DNA of 64,000 nt from CTSOIL-112 sp964293815. GTDB taxonomy: Bacteria; Pseudomonadota; Gammaproteobacteria; Burkholderiales; Burkholderiaceae. The notes beneath the pieces were generated by a model. The model was not told the DNA's origin and did no database searches. It saw only the letters and a list, made by a program, of their open reading frames with translations. This document shows positions 27,001 to 36,903 of this stretch, in pieces (position 1 is the first letter of the stretch; each line of letters begins with the position of its first letter). Both the position numbers and the translations under genes were made by a program. The stretch spans positions 1 to 64,000 of the forward strand of contig CAXYYC010000002.1 of assembly GCA_964293815.1 (NCBI GenBank), read 5' to 3'.

Positions 27001-27306
27001 TTAACCCTGCAAATTATCCAATTTATCCATATCGACGGTATTCATCGTGCGGAACAACACCACCAAAATTGCCAGACCAATGGCCGCTTCAGCCGCCGCA
27101 ACCGTCATGATAAAAAACACAAAAACTTGACCTGAGGCATCGCCCAGCATATGCGCAAAGCTAATAAAGTTGGTATTCACGGCCAACAACATCAACTCAA
27201 TCGACATCAACAAGACAATCATGTTTTTACGGTTCAGTACAATACCGACTACACCGATCGCAAACAACGCCGCGCCTAAAATGACATAATAAGAAGTGGG
27301 CATCAT
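27001..27306 (-). CDS. nuoK: NADH-quinone oxidoreductase subunit K
   Basis: A 101-residue, three-helix membrane subunit of complex I. The two buried Glu needed for proton transfer are visible in LLMSIELMLLAVNTNFI and AAAEAAIGLAILV. It overlaps the nuoJ stop by ATGA; a second ATG one codon on has the better spacing from AGGAG. Confidence 0.96.
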   Translation of the reverse strand: MMPTSYYVILGAALFAIGVVGIVLNRKNMIVLLMSIELMLLAVNTNFISFAHMLGDASGQVFVFFIMTVAAAEAAIGLAILVVLFRTMNTVDMDKLDNLQG

Positions 27307-27950
27307 GACTCCTGTTTGTTAGCTGACTGATCAACCAAGGTTTGTCGTGCATCAACGTCAGCCGCTTCATTAACCATACGCAGACGATCTTGGGCACGGG
27401 TTTGTGCTTGCTTGGATGGATTTTGCTCTTTTGCTTCTTTGCGGTTGCGCAAAGTAATCGCCACCGCTGCAACCAAGGCGATCAATAATACCAAAGCGGC
27501 TAATTCAAACGCCAAGGCATATTGTGTGTACAACACCTCGCCGATGCGACGGGTATTCGATCCGTCTTTCACCAGCATTTCTGCTGCATTGGGCTTGGCC
27601 GGACGGTGCAGATAATGAAAAATCACAGAACCAATTTGTACGATGACCAGCGCGCCCAAACCCAAGGCAAGCGCCAAGGTTTTCTTAAAGCCTTCACGCT
27701 TCTTGACGGTATTGAGATTGAGCATCATCACCACGAAGACAAACAATACCATCACCGCGCCGACATACACGAGCACCAGTAAAATACCGAGAAATTCTGC
27801 CTGCAACATAATCCAAATACCGGCGGCAGAGAAAAACGATGCAATCAGAAATAAGGCAGAATGAACCGGATTGCGTGCAGTAACCACGGCAATCGCACAG
27901 CTGAGCAATACCGCGGCAAACACGAAATAAATGATATTTTGAATATCCAT
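27303..27950 (-). CDS. nuoJ: NADH-quinone oxidoreductase subunit J
   Basis: A 215-residue membrane subunit with five helices: FVFAAVLLSCAIAVV, the conserved PVHSALFLIASFFSAAGIWI and LVLVYVGAVMVLFVFVVMML (the pi-bulge helix that links quinone chemistry to proton pumping). The C-terminal cytoplasmic tail of about 40 residues is hydrophilic and not conserved. It overlaps nuoK by four bases. Confidence 0.96.
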   Translation of the reverse strand: MDIQNIIYFVFAAVLLSCAIAVVTARNPVHSALFLIASFFSAAGIWIMLQAEFLGILLVLVYVGAVMVLFVFVVMMLNLNTVKKREGFKKTLALALGLGALVIVQIGSVIFHYLHRPAKPNAAEMLVKDGSNTRRIGEVLYTQYALAFELAALVLLIALVAAVAITLRNRKEAKEQNPSKQAQTRAQDRLRMVNEAADVDARQTLVDQSANKQES

Positions 27951-28005
27951 CTCAAACTCTTTTCACATTAATACAATTTTTAGCGTACGTCACAACCGAC
28001 ACGAT

Positions 28006-28494
28006 TTAACGGTATTTTGCATCAGCCGCTTTCGCCGCCGCAATTTCCGCCTCATAGCGATCACCAACCGCCAGCAACATCTCTTTGGTGTAGTACAGAT
28101 CACCGCGTTTCTCACCGTGGTATTCGAGAATAGGCGTTTCCACAATCGCATCGACTGGGCAGGACTCTTCGCAAAAGCCGCAGAAAATACATTTGGTCAA
28201 ATCAATATCATAGCGTGTGGTACGGCGCGAGCCATCTTCACGCTCAGCCAGTTCGATTGAAATCGCCATAGCCGGACATACCGCCTCGCATAATTTACAC
28301 GCAATGCAACGCTCTTCGCCGTTTTCATAGCGGCGTTGTGCATGCAAACCGCGAAAACGCGGGGAAATCGGCGTTTTTTCTACGGGATACTGCAAGGTAA
28401 TTTTTTCTTTGAAAAAATACTTCCCTGTGACAGTCATGCCGGTTAGCAATTCGGTCAAGAAAAAACTTTTAAAATAATGTTTCAATGATGCCAT
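28006..28494 (-). CDS. nuoI: NADH-quinone oxidoreductase subunit I
   Basis: A 162-residue ferredoxin-like subunit carrying clusters N6a and N6b. Both Cys-x2-Cys-x2-Cys-x3-CysPro motifs are intact: CIACKLCEAVCP and CIFCGFCEESCP. An amphipathic N-terminal helix (LKHYFKSFFLTELLTG) anchors it to the membrane. It links NuoG to NuoB in the electron path. Start and length match the family. Confidence 0.97.
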   Translation of the reverse strand: MASLKHYFKSFFLTELLTGMTVTGKYFFKEKITLQYPVEKTPISPRFRGLHAQRRYENGEERCIACKLCEAVCPAMAISIELAEREDGSRRTTRYDIDLTKCIFCGFCEESCPVDAIVETPILEYHGEKRGDLYYTKEMLLAVGDRYEAEIAAAKAADAKYR

Positions 28495-28555
28495 AGTTTT
28501 CTACCTACGCTTATCTGTGTGCTGTTTCCGTTAACGTACACTGTACTCAACTCGT

Positions 28556-29623
28556 TTATTTCCAAATGGACAATGGCGAGTGCAACCAAATACCGATGAC
28601 CAATAACCAAAGCAAACACACGGGTAAAAACACTTTCCAACCCAAACGCATGATTTGATCATAGCGATAACGAGGGAAAGTTGCGCGAATCCACAAGAAG
28701 AAGACAATGATCGAGCTCATTTTTAAGAGCATCCACACAATCCCTGGGATAAACGACAAGAATGCAAACGGCGCGTCCCAACCGCCCAAGAACATGATTG
28801 AGGTCAAAGCTGCAATCACGAACATATTGGTGTACTCGGCCAAGAAGAACAAAGCAAAGCCCATACCTGAATACTCGGTCATGTGACCAGCCACAATCTC
28901 AGACTCACCTTCAACCACGTCAAATGGGTGACGATTGGTCTCGGCAACACCAGAAATCAAATACACCACAAACATCGGCAGCAGAGGCAACCAGTTCCAT
29001 GAAAGGAAGTTAATACCCATGCTGTTGAACATCCCTTTTTGCTGAGTTTCAACGATGCTCGTCAGATTCAGACTGTTCGACACCATCAAGACCACAACAA
29101 TAGCAAAACCCATAGCGATTTCATACGACACCATCTGCGCAGATGCGCGCATTGCACCGAAGAAGGCATATTTGGAGTTACTCGCCCAACCCGCCAAAAT
29201 CACGCCGTACACACCAATCGAGGCCACCGACATCACATACAGCAAGGAAGCATCAATGTTTGAAATCACAAAATCTTTAGCCAGAGGAATCACCGCCCAC
29301 ACCGCAAAAGCGGGAACCAAAACCATCAGCGGACCGAGGTAATACAGCGGTTTGTCAGCGCGGCTTGGGGTAATGATTTCCTTGAGCATCAGTTTAACCA
29401 CGTCGGCAATCGGCTGTAGCAAACCAAATGGCCCCACCACACTCGGCCCCATACGAATCTGCATCGCGCCAATGATTTTACGCTCGGCGTATGTCAAATA
29501 CGCAACGGAGAGCAACACCGCAACCATCAAAGGCACGATGCGGATCAACGCCCATAAAACCGTCCACAGTGCATCGCCAAAAGTGGCCACGCCCCAAGTC
29601 GTGAATTGATTAATCAGCTCCAT
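28556..29623 (-). CDS. nuoH: NADH-quinone oxidoreductase subunit H
   Basis: A 355-residue membrane subunit forming the quinone chamber with NuoB and NuoD. Recognisable blocks are AYLTYAERKIIGAMQIRMGP (the E-R-K loop), FGLLQPIADVVKLMLKE and VAETNRHPFDVVEGESEIVAG with its conserved acidic cluster. Its ATG overlaps the nuoG stop codon by one base (TAATG). Confidence 0.97.
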   Translation of the reverse strand: MELINQFTTWGVATFGDALWTVLWALIRIVPLMVAVLLSVAYLTYAERKIIGAMQIRMGPSVVGPFGLLQPIADVVKLMLKEIITPSRADKPLYYLGPLMVLVPAFAVWAVIPLAKDFVISNIDASLLYVMSVASIGVYGVILAGWASNSKYAFFGAMRASAQMVSYEIAMGFAIVVVLMVSNSLNLTSIVETQQKGMFNSMGINFLSWNWLPLLPMFVVYLISGVAETNRHPFDVVEGESEIVAGHMTEYSGMGFALFFLAEYTNMFVIAALTSIMFLGGWDAPFAFLSFIPGIVWMLLKMSSIIVFFLWIRATFPRYRYDQIMRLGWKVFLPVCLLWLLVIGIWLHSPLSIWK

Positions 29624-31947
29624 TATGCTCGCTCCACTGTTACGCTTGCGTACGCAGAACCCAAGGCAGCGGCCAGCGCCGTACCTGCTTGAATATCAAC
29701 GACGTTATCCGCCAATTTTGGATTCAATACGGCTTGTGCTTTGACACTGTTCTCGCCCTGCTTGACAATCACCCATTCTGGATCACCCGCCAAATCAACG
29801 GCCAAGCCCAAAGCCTGATACACATTGTCTGCCAAACCAACAACCAAGCCTTCTTGCGCCCATTTGGTTTTTTGCAAACTGCCCGCACGGCGCACCACGG
29901 CATCCACAGCGTATGGATTAACGCGCGTGCTGCGTACCCAACCATTCGCCACCTCTGTGGCATGTGCAGCCACATTTGAACCATTAGCCAAACGCGCTGG
30001 CAATTCCGCCAAAACAGGAGCGACCGCAGCACGAATATCATTCACATCATTGGCACTGAACGCTGGTGATTGAATGCCCAAGCGTTCACCCAAAACGCGT
30101 AGCACTTTCCATGCCGGACGCGCTTCGCCCAATGGCTTGACTACTGGATTGAATGTTTGTACGCGACCTTCGGCATTGACAAACGTCCCACCGGTTTCGG
30201 TAAACGGTACGGTTGGCAAAATCACATCAGCGGTATCGGCCACTGCGGAGAAATATGGATTGAGCGCAATGACAAAAGCGGATTTCAAAGCGGCCACCGC
30301 TTGAACCGGATTAGCCGTGTCGTTTGCCGGTTCAACGTTCAATGTAACGTAAACAGCGCGCGGCTGTGACAACATTTGTTGCGCGGTCAAACTGCCATTT
30401 TGTGCGACCGCACCCACTGCGTATGCGCCCACGGTATTCGCGCCGTCTACGGCCACAGAGACCACAGCGCCGCATGCCTGCGCAATGCGATTGACCACCG
30501 CCAGAATTTGTGAGGCTTGCGGGTGATTCATGGCGGCATTGCCCACCATAATCACTTTGTTGCTGGCGTGTTCATTGCGTAAATTGCGTGCGACTTGGCC
30601 GGCAAAATTGTCGCTTTGCGGATTGCTCAGCTCGGCTTCAATGGCCAATAATTCGTCCAACCATGCCGAAGCATTGACCGCTTTTTGATGAGCGCGCATC
30701 AGCAAATCTTCGGCTTCATCGCTCAATACATAGAGGTCTGCGCGGTTTTTTGCCGCTTGGCGTAAGCGCAGTGCGAGCAACGGATGATCTTGACGTAAAT
30801 GCGCGCCAACCACCAAGCCTACATGGGTTTCACTCAAGCTTGAAATCGCTTGCCCCAAATACGGGATACCTTGTAAATGTGCGCTGAGGCTGTCGTCGGT
30901 TTGGCGCAACTGCGTGTCGATGTGCGCACTACCCAAGCCATTGATCAAGGCTTTGAGCGCGTATAACTCTTCAACGGTTGATTGCGGATGCGCCAAAGCG
31001 CCAATTTGATCCGCGCCTGCTTGACCTTTGTGGTTCTTAATTTGTTCGATGGCGTATGTGAAGGCTTCGTCCCATGAAACGGTTTTCCACTCGCCATTAG
31101 TTTTGATCATCGGTTCGGTCACGCGATCCTCAGAATTGAGGCCCTCGTAAGAGAAACGGTCTCGATCAGAGATCCAATGGTCATTGACCGCTTCGTTAAT
31201 CAATGAAACCACGCGTTTAACGCGATGGTCTTTGACGTGTACGGCCAAACTGCTGCCCCATGAGTCATGTGCGCTAATCGATTTACGACGGGACAGCTCC
31301 CATGAGCGTGCAGAATAACGGAATGGTTTGGACAAAATTGCGCCGACTGGACACAGGTCAATCATATTGCCCGACAATTCGGAGTCAATGGTTTTGCCAA
31401 TGAACGTGGTGATTTCAGCATGTTCACCACGATTGAGCATACCGAGTTCCATTTGGCCGGCAACTTCTTGACCAAAACGCACACAACGCGTGCAATGAAT
31501 ACAGCGCGCCATTTCTTTCAGTGAAATCAGCGAACCAACGTCTTTTGGAGCGACCACGCGTTTTTCTTCGTGATAGCGCGATGTGCCTTTGCCATAACCC
31601 ATAGAGAGGTCTTGCAATTGGCACTCACCACCCTGATCGCAAATTGGGCAATCCAGCGGATGGTTGAGCAGCAAAAACTCCATCACATCCGTTTGTGCTT
31701 GCTTGGCTTTGTCCGAGACCACTTGCGTGCGCACCACCATATTCGGCGTCACCGGAGTGGCGCAGGCTGGCAACGGTTTCGGTGCTTTTTCGACTTCAAC
31801 CAAGCACATACGGCATGAGGCCGCAACCGATAATTTTTCGTGATAGCAAAAATGGGGAACGTATTTACCCACTTTTTTCACGGCATCCATGACCATACTG
31901 CCTTCGGGCATTTCGATCTTGATACCATCAATTTCCATTTCAAGCAT
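29623..31947 (-). CDS. nuoG: NADH-quinone oxidoreductase subunit G
   Basis: A 774-residue peripheral subunit with N-terminal [2Fe-2S] ferredoxin Cys (HFCYHEKLSVAASCRMC and following), the HxxxCxxC-like [4Fe-4S] sites (LDCPICDQGGECQLQD and CIHCTRC), and a long molybdopterin-oxidoreductase-like domain without cofactor. It accepts electrons from NuoE/F. An in-frame ATG three codons on (MEIDGIKI) is an equally good start. Confidence 0.96.
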   Translation of the reverse strand: MLEMEIDGIKIEMPEGSMVMDAVKKVGKYVPHFCYHEKLSVAASCRMCLVEVEKAPKPLPACATPVTPNMVVRTQVVSDKAKQAQTDVMEFLLLNHPLDCPICDQGGECQLQDLSMGYGKGTSRYHEEKRVVAPKDVGSLISLKEMARCIHCTRCVRFGQEVAGQMELGMLNRGEHAEITTFIGKTIDSELSGNMIDLCPVGAILSKPFRYSARSWELSRRKSISAHDSWGSSLAVHVKDHRVKRVVSLINEAVNDHWISDRDRFSYEGLNSEDRVTEPMIKTNGEWKTVSWDEAFTYAIEQIKNHKGQAGADQIGALAHPQSTVEELYALKALINGLGSAHIDTQLRQTDDSLSAHLQGIPYLGQAISSLSETHVGLVVGAHLRQDHPLLALRLRQAAKNRADLYVLSDEAEDLLMRAHQKAVNASAWLDELLAIEAELSNPQSDNFAGQVARNLRNEHASNKVIMVGNAAMNHPQASQILAVVNRIAQACGAVVSVAVDGANTVGAYAVGAVAQNGSLTAQQMLSQPRAVYVTLNVEPANDTANPVQAVAALKSAFVIALNPYFSAVADTADVILPTVPFTETGGTFVNAEGRVQTFNPVVKPLGEARPAWKVLRVLGERLGIQSPAFSANDVNDIRAAVAPVLAELPARLANGSNVAAHATEVANGWVRSTRVNPYAVDAVVRRAGSLQKTKWAQEGLVVGLADNVYQALGLAVDLAGDPEWVIVKQGENSVKAQAVLNPKLADNVVDIQAGTALAAALGSAYASVTVERA

Positions 31948-31960
31948 ACGTCACCTTCAA

Positions 31961-33253
31961 TTAACGATATGTGGGCACAACGCAGTTTTTGTGCTCGATG
32001 TGATAGGCGAATTCATCACGGAAGTGTTTGACAAACGAACGCACCGGCATCGCCGCCGCATCACCCAAGGCACAAATGGTGCGCCCCATGATGTTACCGG
32101 CTACGGAATCCAATAAATCCAAATCCTCTGGGCGACCTTGGCCTTTTTCAATACGATCAACCATGCGCCACAACCAGCCAGTACCTTCGCGGCATGGGGT
32201 ACATTGACCACAGGATTCTTCGTAATAGAAATACGACAGTCGTTGCAGCGATTTGACCATGCAACGCGTGTCATTCATCACAATCACCGCACCTGAACCA
32301 AGCATGGAACCTGCCTTGGAAATCGAGTCGTAATCCATGGTGCATTCCATGATGATGTGCGCTGGCAATACCGGCGCAGATGAACCACCCGGAATCACGG
32401 CTTTCAGATTGCCGCCTCGTACACCACCCGCCAATTCGAGCAAGGTGGAAAATGGCGTACCCATCGGTACTTCGTAGTTACCCGGCAGATTCACATCACC
32501 CGACACGGAGAAAATTTTGGTGCCGCCGTTATTCGGTTTACCGATATCCAAATAGGCTTGGCCACCCATTTTCAACAGGAATGGCACAGCAGCAAAAGTC
32601 TCGGTATTGTTAATCGTGGTCGGCTTGCCGTACAAACCAAAGCTCGCAGGGAACGGTGGTTTGAAGCGCGGCTGGCCTTTCTTACCTTCAATTGATTCGA
32701 GCAAAGCGGTTTCTTCACCGCAGATATACGCGCCATAACCATGATGCGCAAACAAATCGAAACTGAAACCCGAGCCGAGGATATTGTCTCCGAGCAGACC
32801 TGCTTGACGCGCCTGCGCCAAAGCCTGTTCGAAAATTTCGTACGCTTCGAAAATTTCACCGTGGATGTAGTTGTAGCCGCGCGAAATACCCATAGTGTAG
32901 GCCGCGATGGTCATGCCTTCAATCAATGCGTGCGGATTGTAGCGAATGATGTCGCGGTCTTTGAATGTGCCTGGCTCACCTTCGTCGGTGTTACATACCA
33001 AATATTTTTGCCCCGGATATTGGCGTGGCATAAAGCTCCATTTGAGCCCAGTCGGGAAACCCGCACCGCCACGACCACGCAGAGCCGACAGCTTCATTTC
33101 ATTAATGATGTCGTCTGGCGAGGTTTTCTCTGCCAAGATTTTTTTCAATACGTCATAACCACCGCGCGCCACATAGCTGTCCAAATCCCAGTTAGATCCG
33201 TTTAAGCCCGCCAGAATCACAGGATTGATGTGTCGATCATGCAAACAGGTCAT
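31961..33253 (-). CDS. nuoF: NADH-quinone oxidoreductase subunit F
   Basis: A 430-residue subunit that binds NADH, FMN and cluster N3. It has the glycine-rich FMN/NADH loop LRGRGGAGFPTGLKW, CNTDEGEPGTFKDR, and the [4Fe-4S] motif ESCGQCTPCREGTGW with a fourth Cys in GRTICALGD. Its ATG overlaps the nuoE stop by four bases, so E and F are translationally coupled. Confidence 0.97.
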   Translation of the reverse strand: MTCLHDRHINPVILAGLNGSNWDLDSYVARGGYDVLKKILAEKTSPDDIINEMKLSALRGRGGAGFPTGLKWSFMPRQYPGQKYLVCNTDEGEPGTFKDRDIIRYNPHALIEGMTIAAYTMGISRGYNYIHGEIFEAYEIFEQALAQARQAGLLGDNILGSGFSFDLFAHHGYGAYICGEETALLESIEGKKGQPRFKPPFPASFGLYGKPTTINNTETFAAVPFLLKMGGQAYLDIGKPNNGGTKIFSVSGDVNLPGNYEVPMGTPFSTLLELAGGVRGGNLKAVIPGGSSAPVLPAHIIMECTMDYDSISKAGSMLGSGAVIVMNDTRCMVKSLQRLSYFYYEESCGQCTPCREGTGWLWRMVDRIEKGQGRPEDLDLLDSVAGNIMGRTICALGDAAAMPVRSFVKHFRDEFAYHIEHKNCVVPTYR

Positions 33254-33738
33254 TTGTTCGACTCCCCTGATAATTGGTTGAGCAAAGCATCGATTTTTTC
33301 ATTGCTCATGAAACTGCACATAGTGTGGTTGTTGTGCAAAAGCACCGGCGAATCACCGCACGCGCCCATGCACTCACCTTCTTTGAGGGTAAACATGCCG
33401 TCCGCAGTGGTTTCATTAAAATCAATACCGAGTTTTTCTTTCAGATAATCCGCCGCAGTAACGCCACCGCTCAAAGCACATGGCAAATTAGTACATACGG
33501 TGATTTTATGCTTGCCCACCGGCTTGATGTCGTACATATTGTAAAACGTTGCCACTTCTTCTACCGCAATCGCCGGCATATCGAGTACCTGCGCAACTTC
33601 CACCATGATTTCAGGCGAAACCCAGCCATGCTCAACCTGCGCAATGCGCAATGCGCCCATCACCGCAGATTGCTTTTGATCCGCAGGATATTTCGCCACC
33701 TCTGCGGCGATTTGTTGTAATGCTTGTTCTGATAACAT
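33250..33738 (-). CDS. nuoE: NADH-quinone oxidoreductase subunit E
   Basis: A roughly 162-residue thioredoxin-like subunit with a [2Fe-2S] cluster (N1a). The four ligands are in CTNLPCALSGG and GECMGACGDSPVLLHN. The ATG at 33738 is preferred over an in-frame GTG two codons earlier, since AGGGG is better spaced for it. It works with NuoF at the NADH end. Confidence 0.96.
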   Translation of the reverse strand: MLSEQALQQIAAEVAKYPADQKQSAVMGALRIAQVEHGWVSPEIMVEVAQVLDMPAIAVEEVATFYNMYDIKPVGKHKITVCTNLPCALSGGVTAADYLKEKLGIDFNETTADGMFTLKEGECMGACGDSPVLLHNNHTMCSFMSNEKIDALLNQLSGESNK

Positions 33739-33773
33739 CTTCACATGCCCCTATCTGTATTGTCTTCGGTCAA

Positions 33774-35027
33774 TCAGCGGTCAATTTCACCGAATACAAT
33801 ATCTTGAGTCCCAATGATGGTAACCACGTCGGCCAACATGTGACCTCGGCTCATTTCATCCAATGACTGTAAGTGCGCATAGCCTGGCGCACGGATTTTT
33901 AAACGATATGGTTTGTTCGCGCCATCGGATACCATGTAGATACCAAATTCACCTTTTGGATGCTCTACCGCTGCATACGCCTCGGACGGCGGAATATGCA
34001 TGCCTTCGGTGAATAATTTGAAGTGGTGAATCAGCGCTTCCATATTGGTTTTCATCTCGGTTCGCGTCGGCGGTGCGATCTTGTGATCGTCAATAATCAC
34101 CGGACCCGGATTGGCTTTGAGCCACGCGATACACTGCGCCATGATTTTGTTCGCTTCACGCATTTCTTGCATACGCACAAGGTAACGATCATACGAGTCG
34201 CCGTTTTTACCAACAGGAATCGCAAAGTCGAGTTTGTCGTAGATTTCGTATGGTTGGTCTTTACGCAAATCCCAAACGATGCCCGAACCACGCAACATTG
34301 GCCCAGTAAAGCCCCATGCTTTCGCACGCTCAGGTGTCACAATACCCACATCCACCAAACGTTGTTTCCAAATACGGTTGTCGGTCAGCAAGGTTTCATA
34401 TTCATCGACATATTTCGGAAACCGTTGTGTGAAGTCTTCCAAAAAGTCGAGCAATGAACCTTGGCGATTGCGGTTAATGCGATCCAAAGAAGCCTGCGAG
34501 CGCACTTTGGTTTTTTTGAGTTTCGGCATGGTGTCCGGCAAATCACGCGCCACGCCACCCGGGCGGTAATACGCCGCATGCATACGCGCACCAGAAACGG
34601 CTTCATACGCATCCAAGAGGTCTTCACGCTCACGGAAGCAATACAAAAATGGCGTCATCGCACCAACGTCCAAGGCATGCGCACCAATCCACAGCAAGTG
34701 ATTGAGTAAACGGGTCACTTCGTCGAACAATACACGAATATACTGCGCACGCAACGGCACAGTAATATTGAGCATTTTCTCAATCGCCATCACATAGGCA
34801 TGTTCACTACTCATCATGGACATATAGTCCAAACGATCCATGTACGGCAAAGCCTGCAAATAGGTTTTTTGCTCCGCTAACTTTTCAGTGGCGCGATGCA
34901 ACAATCCAATATGTGGATCAGCACGCTGCACCACCTCGCCATCCAATTCCAGAACCAGACGCAATACACCGTGCGCCGCAGGGTGCTGTGGACCAAAGTT
35001 CAGTGTGTAATTTTTAAGTTCAGCCAT
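33774..35027 (-). CDS. nuoD: NADH-quinone oxidoreductase subunit D
   Basis: A 417-residue subunit related to the large subunit of NiFe hydrogenases, without the metal Cys. It has NFGPQHPAAHGVLRLVLELDGE at the start, a quinone-binding His and Tyr region, and RMHAAYYRPGGVARDLP. It is separate from NuoC, unlike in enterobacteria where the two are fused. Confidence 0.97.
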   Translation of the reverse strand: MAELKNYTLNFGPQHPAAHGVLRLVLELDGEVVQRADPHIGLLHRATEKLAEQKTYLQALPYMDRLDYMSMMSSEHAYVMAIEKMLNITVPLRAQYIRVLFDEVTRLLNHLLWIGAHALDVGAMTPFLYCFREREDLLDAYEAVSGARMHAAYYRPGGVARDLPDTMPKLKKTKVRSQASLDRINRNRQGSLLDFLEDFTQRFPKYVDEYETLLTDNRIWKQRLVDVGIVTPERAKAWGFTGPMLRGSGIVWDLRKDQPYEIYDKLDFAIPVGKNGDSYDRYLVRMQEMREANKIMAQCIAWLKANPGPVIIDDHKIAPPTRTEMKTNMEALIHHFKLFTEGMHIPPSEAYAAVEHPKGEFGIYMVSDGANKPYRLKIRAPGYAHLQSLDEMSRGHMLADVVTIIGTQDIVFGEIDR

Positions 35028-35044
35028 TTCTCACCCGATTCATC

Positions 35045-35686
35045 TTATTTGGCATTTTGCCCAAAGCCCGGTTCGCGCACAATGCGTGGGGTATTTTCAC
35101 GAGGCTCAATGGTAACAGGTTGATAAATAACCCGTTTTTGTTCCGTGTCATAGCGCATTTCGACATAACCGGATACTGGAAAATCCTTGCGTAACGGATG
35201 ACCGATAAAGCCATAATCCGTCAGAATACGACGCAGATCATTATGCCCTTCAAACACAATACCGTACATATCGAACGCTTCGCGCTCAAACCAGTCGGCC
35301 GCACTCCAGATGCTCATCACGCTTGGCACCACTGGAAAATCATCATTGGTGGCAAACACACGCAAACGCAGGCGTTGATTGTGCGTCACGGACAACAAAT
35401 GCAACACCACAGCGAAACGATTCGGCCAGCCGCCGCCGTTGTATTCTGAATAATCCACACCACACAAATCAAGCATGATATCGAATTTCAACGCCGGTTC
35501 ATCGTGTAATTGACGCGCAACAGTTAAATAATCAGCCACGGGCACGCACAAAGTCACTTCACCCAAAGCGTCGGTGTAGTTGTACGCATCGCCAATGATC
35601 GCTTTGACCTGATTGAGTAATTGCGCACTACGCGATGGCGTCACGGCCTCAACGGTAGTTTCTGTATTTACCACGGCTTCACTCAT
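35045..35686 (-). CDS. nuoC: NADH-quinone oxidoreductase subunit C
   Basis: A 213-residue peripheral subunit (30-kDa type). The core motif ERFDMYGIVFEGHNDLRRILTDYG appears as EREAFDMYGIVFEGH followed by LRRILTDYGFIGHPLRKDFP. The N-terminal 20 residues are a variable extension. Its ATG overlaps the nuoB stop by four bases. Confidence 0.96.
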   Translation of the reverse strand: MSEAVVNTETTVEAVTPSRSAQLLNQVKAIIGDAYNYTDALGEVTLCVPVADYLTVARQLHDEPALKFDIMLDLCGVDYSEYNGGGWPNRFAVVLHLLSVTHNQRLRLRVFATNDDFPVVPSVMSIWSAADWFEREAFDMYGIVFEGHNDLRRILTDYGFIGHPLRKDFPVSGYVEMRYDTEQKRVIYQPVTIEPRENTPRIVREPGFGQNAK

Positions 35687-36186
35687 ACGACACCTCGCGC
35701 CAGCAACACTGTATTTTGAGATTTTTGCTTACGGATAATTTTATTTTGCAATTGGAAAATCCCGTAGATCAAAGCTTCGGCAGTCGGTGGACAGCCTGGA
35801 ACGTAAATATCCACAGGCACAACCCGATCACAACCGCGCACCACGGAATACGCATAATGATAATAACCACCGCCATTGGCACATGAACCCATAGAAATCA
35901 CCCAACGCGGCTCAGCCATTTGGTCATAAACCTTGCGCAATGCCGGTGCCATTTTATTGGTCAGCGTGCCTGCAACAATCATCACGTCAGAATGGCGCGG
36001 GCTGGGGCGAAAAATCACGCCAAAACGATCCAAATCGTAGCGCGCCGCGCCTGCCTGCATCATTTCAACTGCGCAGCAGGCCAGACCAAACGTCATCGGC
36101 CACATGGACCCCGTACGCGTCCAATTCATTAAGTTTTCAGCAGTGGTTACGATAAACCCTTGCTTTTCGACGGTTGTATCACTCAT
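35683..36186 (-). CDS. nuoB: NADH-quinone oxidoreductase subunit B
   Basis: A 167-residue subunit holding cluster N2, the last in the chain before quinone. The tandem Cys pair is in GLACCAVEMM, with the other ligands in SMGSCANGGGYYHY and VPGCPPTAEAL. Length and all four ligands match the family. Confidence 0.97.
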   Translation of the reverse strand: MSDTTVEKQGFIVTTAENLMNWTRTGSMWPMTFGLACCAVEMMQAGAARYDLDRFGVIFRPSPRHSDVMIVAGTLTNKMAPALRKVYDQMAEPRWVISMGSCANGGGYYHYAYSVVRGCDRVVPVDIYVPGCPPTAEALIYGIFQLQNKIIRKQKSQNTVLLARGVV

Positions 36187-36272
36187 CAGATTAACCTCTT
36201 TGCGAGCTATTTACCCACAGATTGCACGACAACAAAAACAATTATTGGAAAAACAAAAACGCCTGCGTGGAA

Positions 36273-36647
36273 TTACTCCCAGTCAAGCGCGCCTTTTTTC
36301 CAGATATAGATGTAACCCAAAACCAACTCAGCCAAAAACACCAGCATGACAATAAAGCCATACAGCGGCGCTTCAGGCGTTGATAAGTCTTTAAGAGAAA
36401 TTGCCCAAGGAACCAAAAACGCGGTTTCCAAGTCAAACAAGATGAACAAAATGGCGACCAAATAATAGCGCACATCGAAACGCATACGCGTGTCTTCAAA
36501 CGCTTCAAAGCCGCATTCGTAAGGAGATAATTTTGCCGCATCCGGCTTGCGTGGTCCCAACAAAAAACCGATGCCAACGACCAACAAGCCCAAACCGAGC
36601 GCTGCGAAAATGAATAGTAATACCGGAACATAGTTGGTTAAATTCAT
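36273..36647 (-). CDS. nuoA: NADH-quinone oxidoreductase subunit A
   Basis: A 124-residue, three-helix membrane subunit, first gene of the nuo operon. The loop SPYECGFEAFEDTRMRFDVRYYLVAILFILFDLE with its conserved Cys and acidic residues (seen as YECGFE and FDLETAFL) is diagnostic. The start at 36647 (MNLTNYVPV) fits the family; the frame extends further upstream without support. Confidence 0.96.
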   Translation of the reverse strand: MNLTNYVPVLLFIFAALGLGLLVVGIGFLLGPRKPDAAKLSPYECGFEAFEDTRMRFDVRYYLVAILFILFDLETAFLVPWAISLKDLSTPEAPLYGFIVMLVFLAELVLGYIYIWKKGALDWE

Positions 36648-36758
36648 TTTATCTTCCCAAATCAAATTGATACCGAACACCCCAATCATGCGCATCGCGC
36701 GTCACTCGAATGTTTGCTTTACCACATACTCGAAACAACGAATGTTTCGAATTAATTT

Positions 36759-36844
36759 TGGTGCCGACGACGAGACTCGAACTCGTACAGCCTAAGGCCA
36801 CTACCCCCTCAAGATAGCGTGTCTACCAATTTCACCACGTCGGC
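36759..36844 (-). tRNA. tRNA-Leu (anticodon GAG)
   Basis: An 86-base tRNA with encoded CCA. The acceptor stem pairs GCCGACG with CGTCGGC, the D-arm region reads AAATTGGTAGACACGC, and the anticodon stem CTATC/GGTAG closes the loop TTGAGGG with anticodon GAG (36808-36810). A long class II variable arm follows, then T-arm ACGAG-TTCGAGT-CTCGT. It sits between secG and nuoA on the same strand, an arrangement conserved in betaproteobacteria. Confidence 0.95.
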
Positions 36845-36903
36845 TTATTCTGATTTCCTCAACTATTTACTTGCCCACTCGCGATTATCACGAGTATCGC
36901 ACA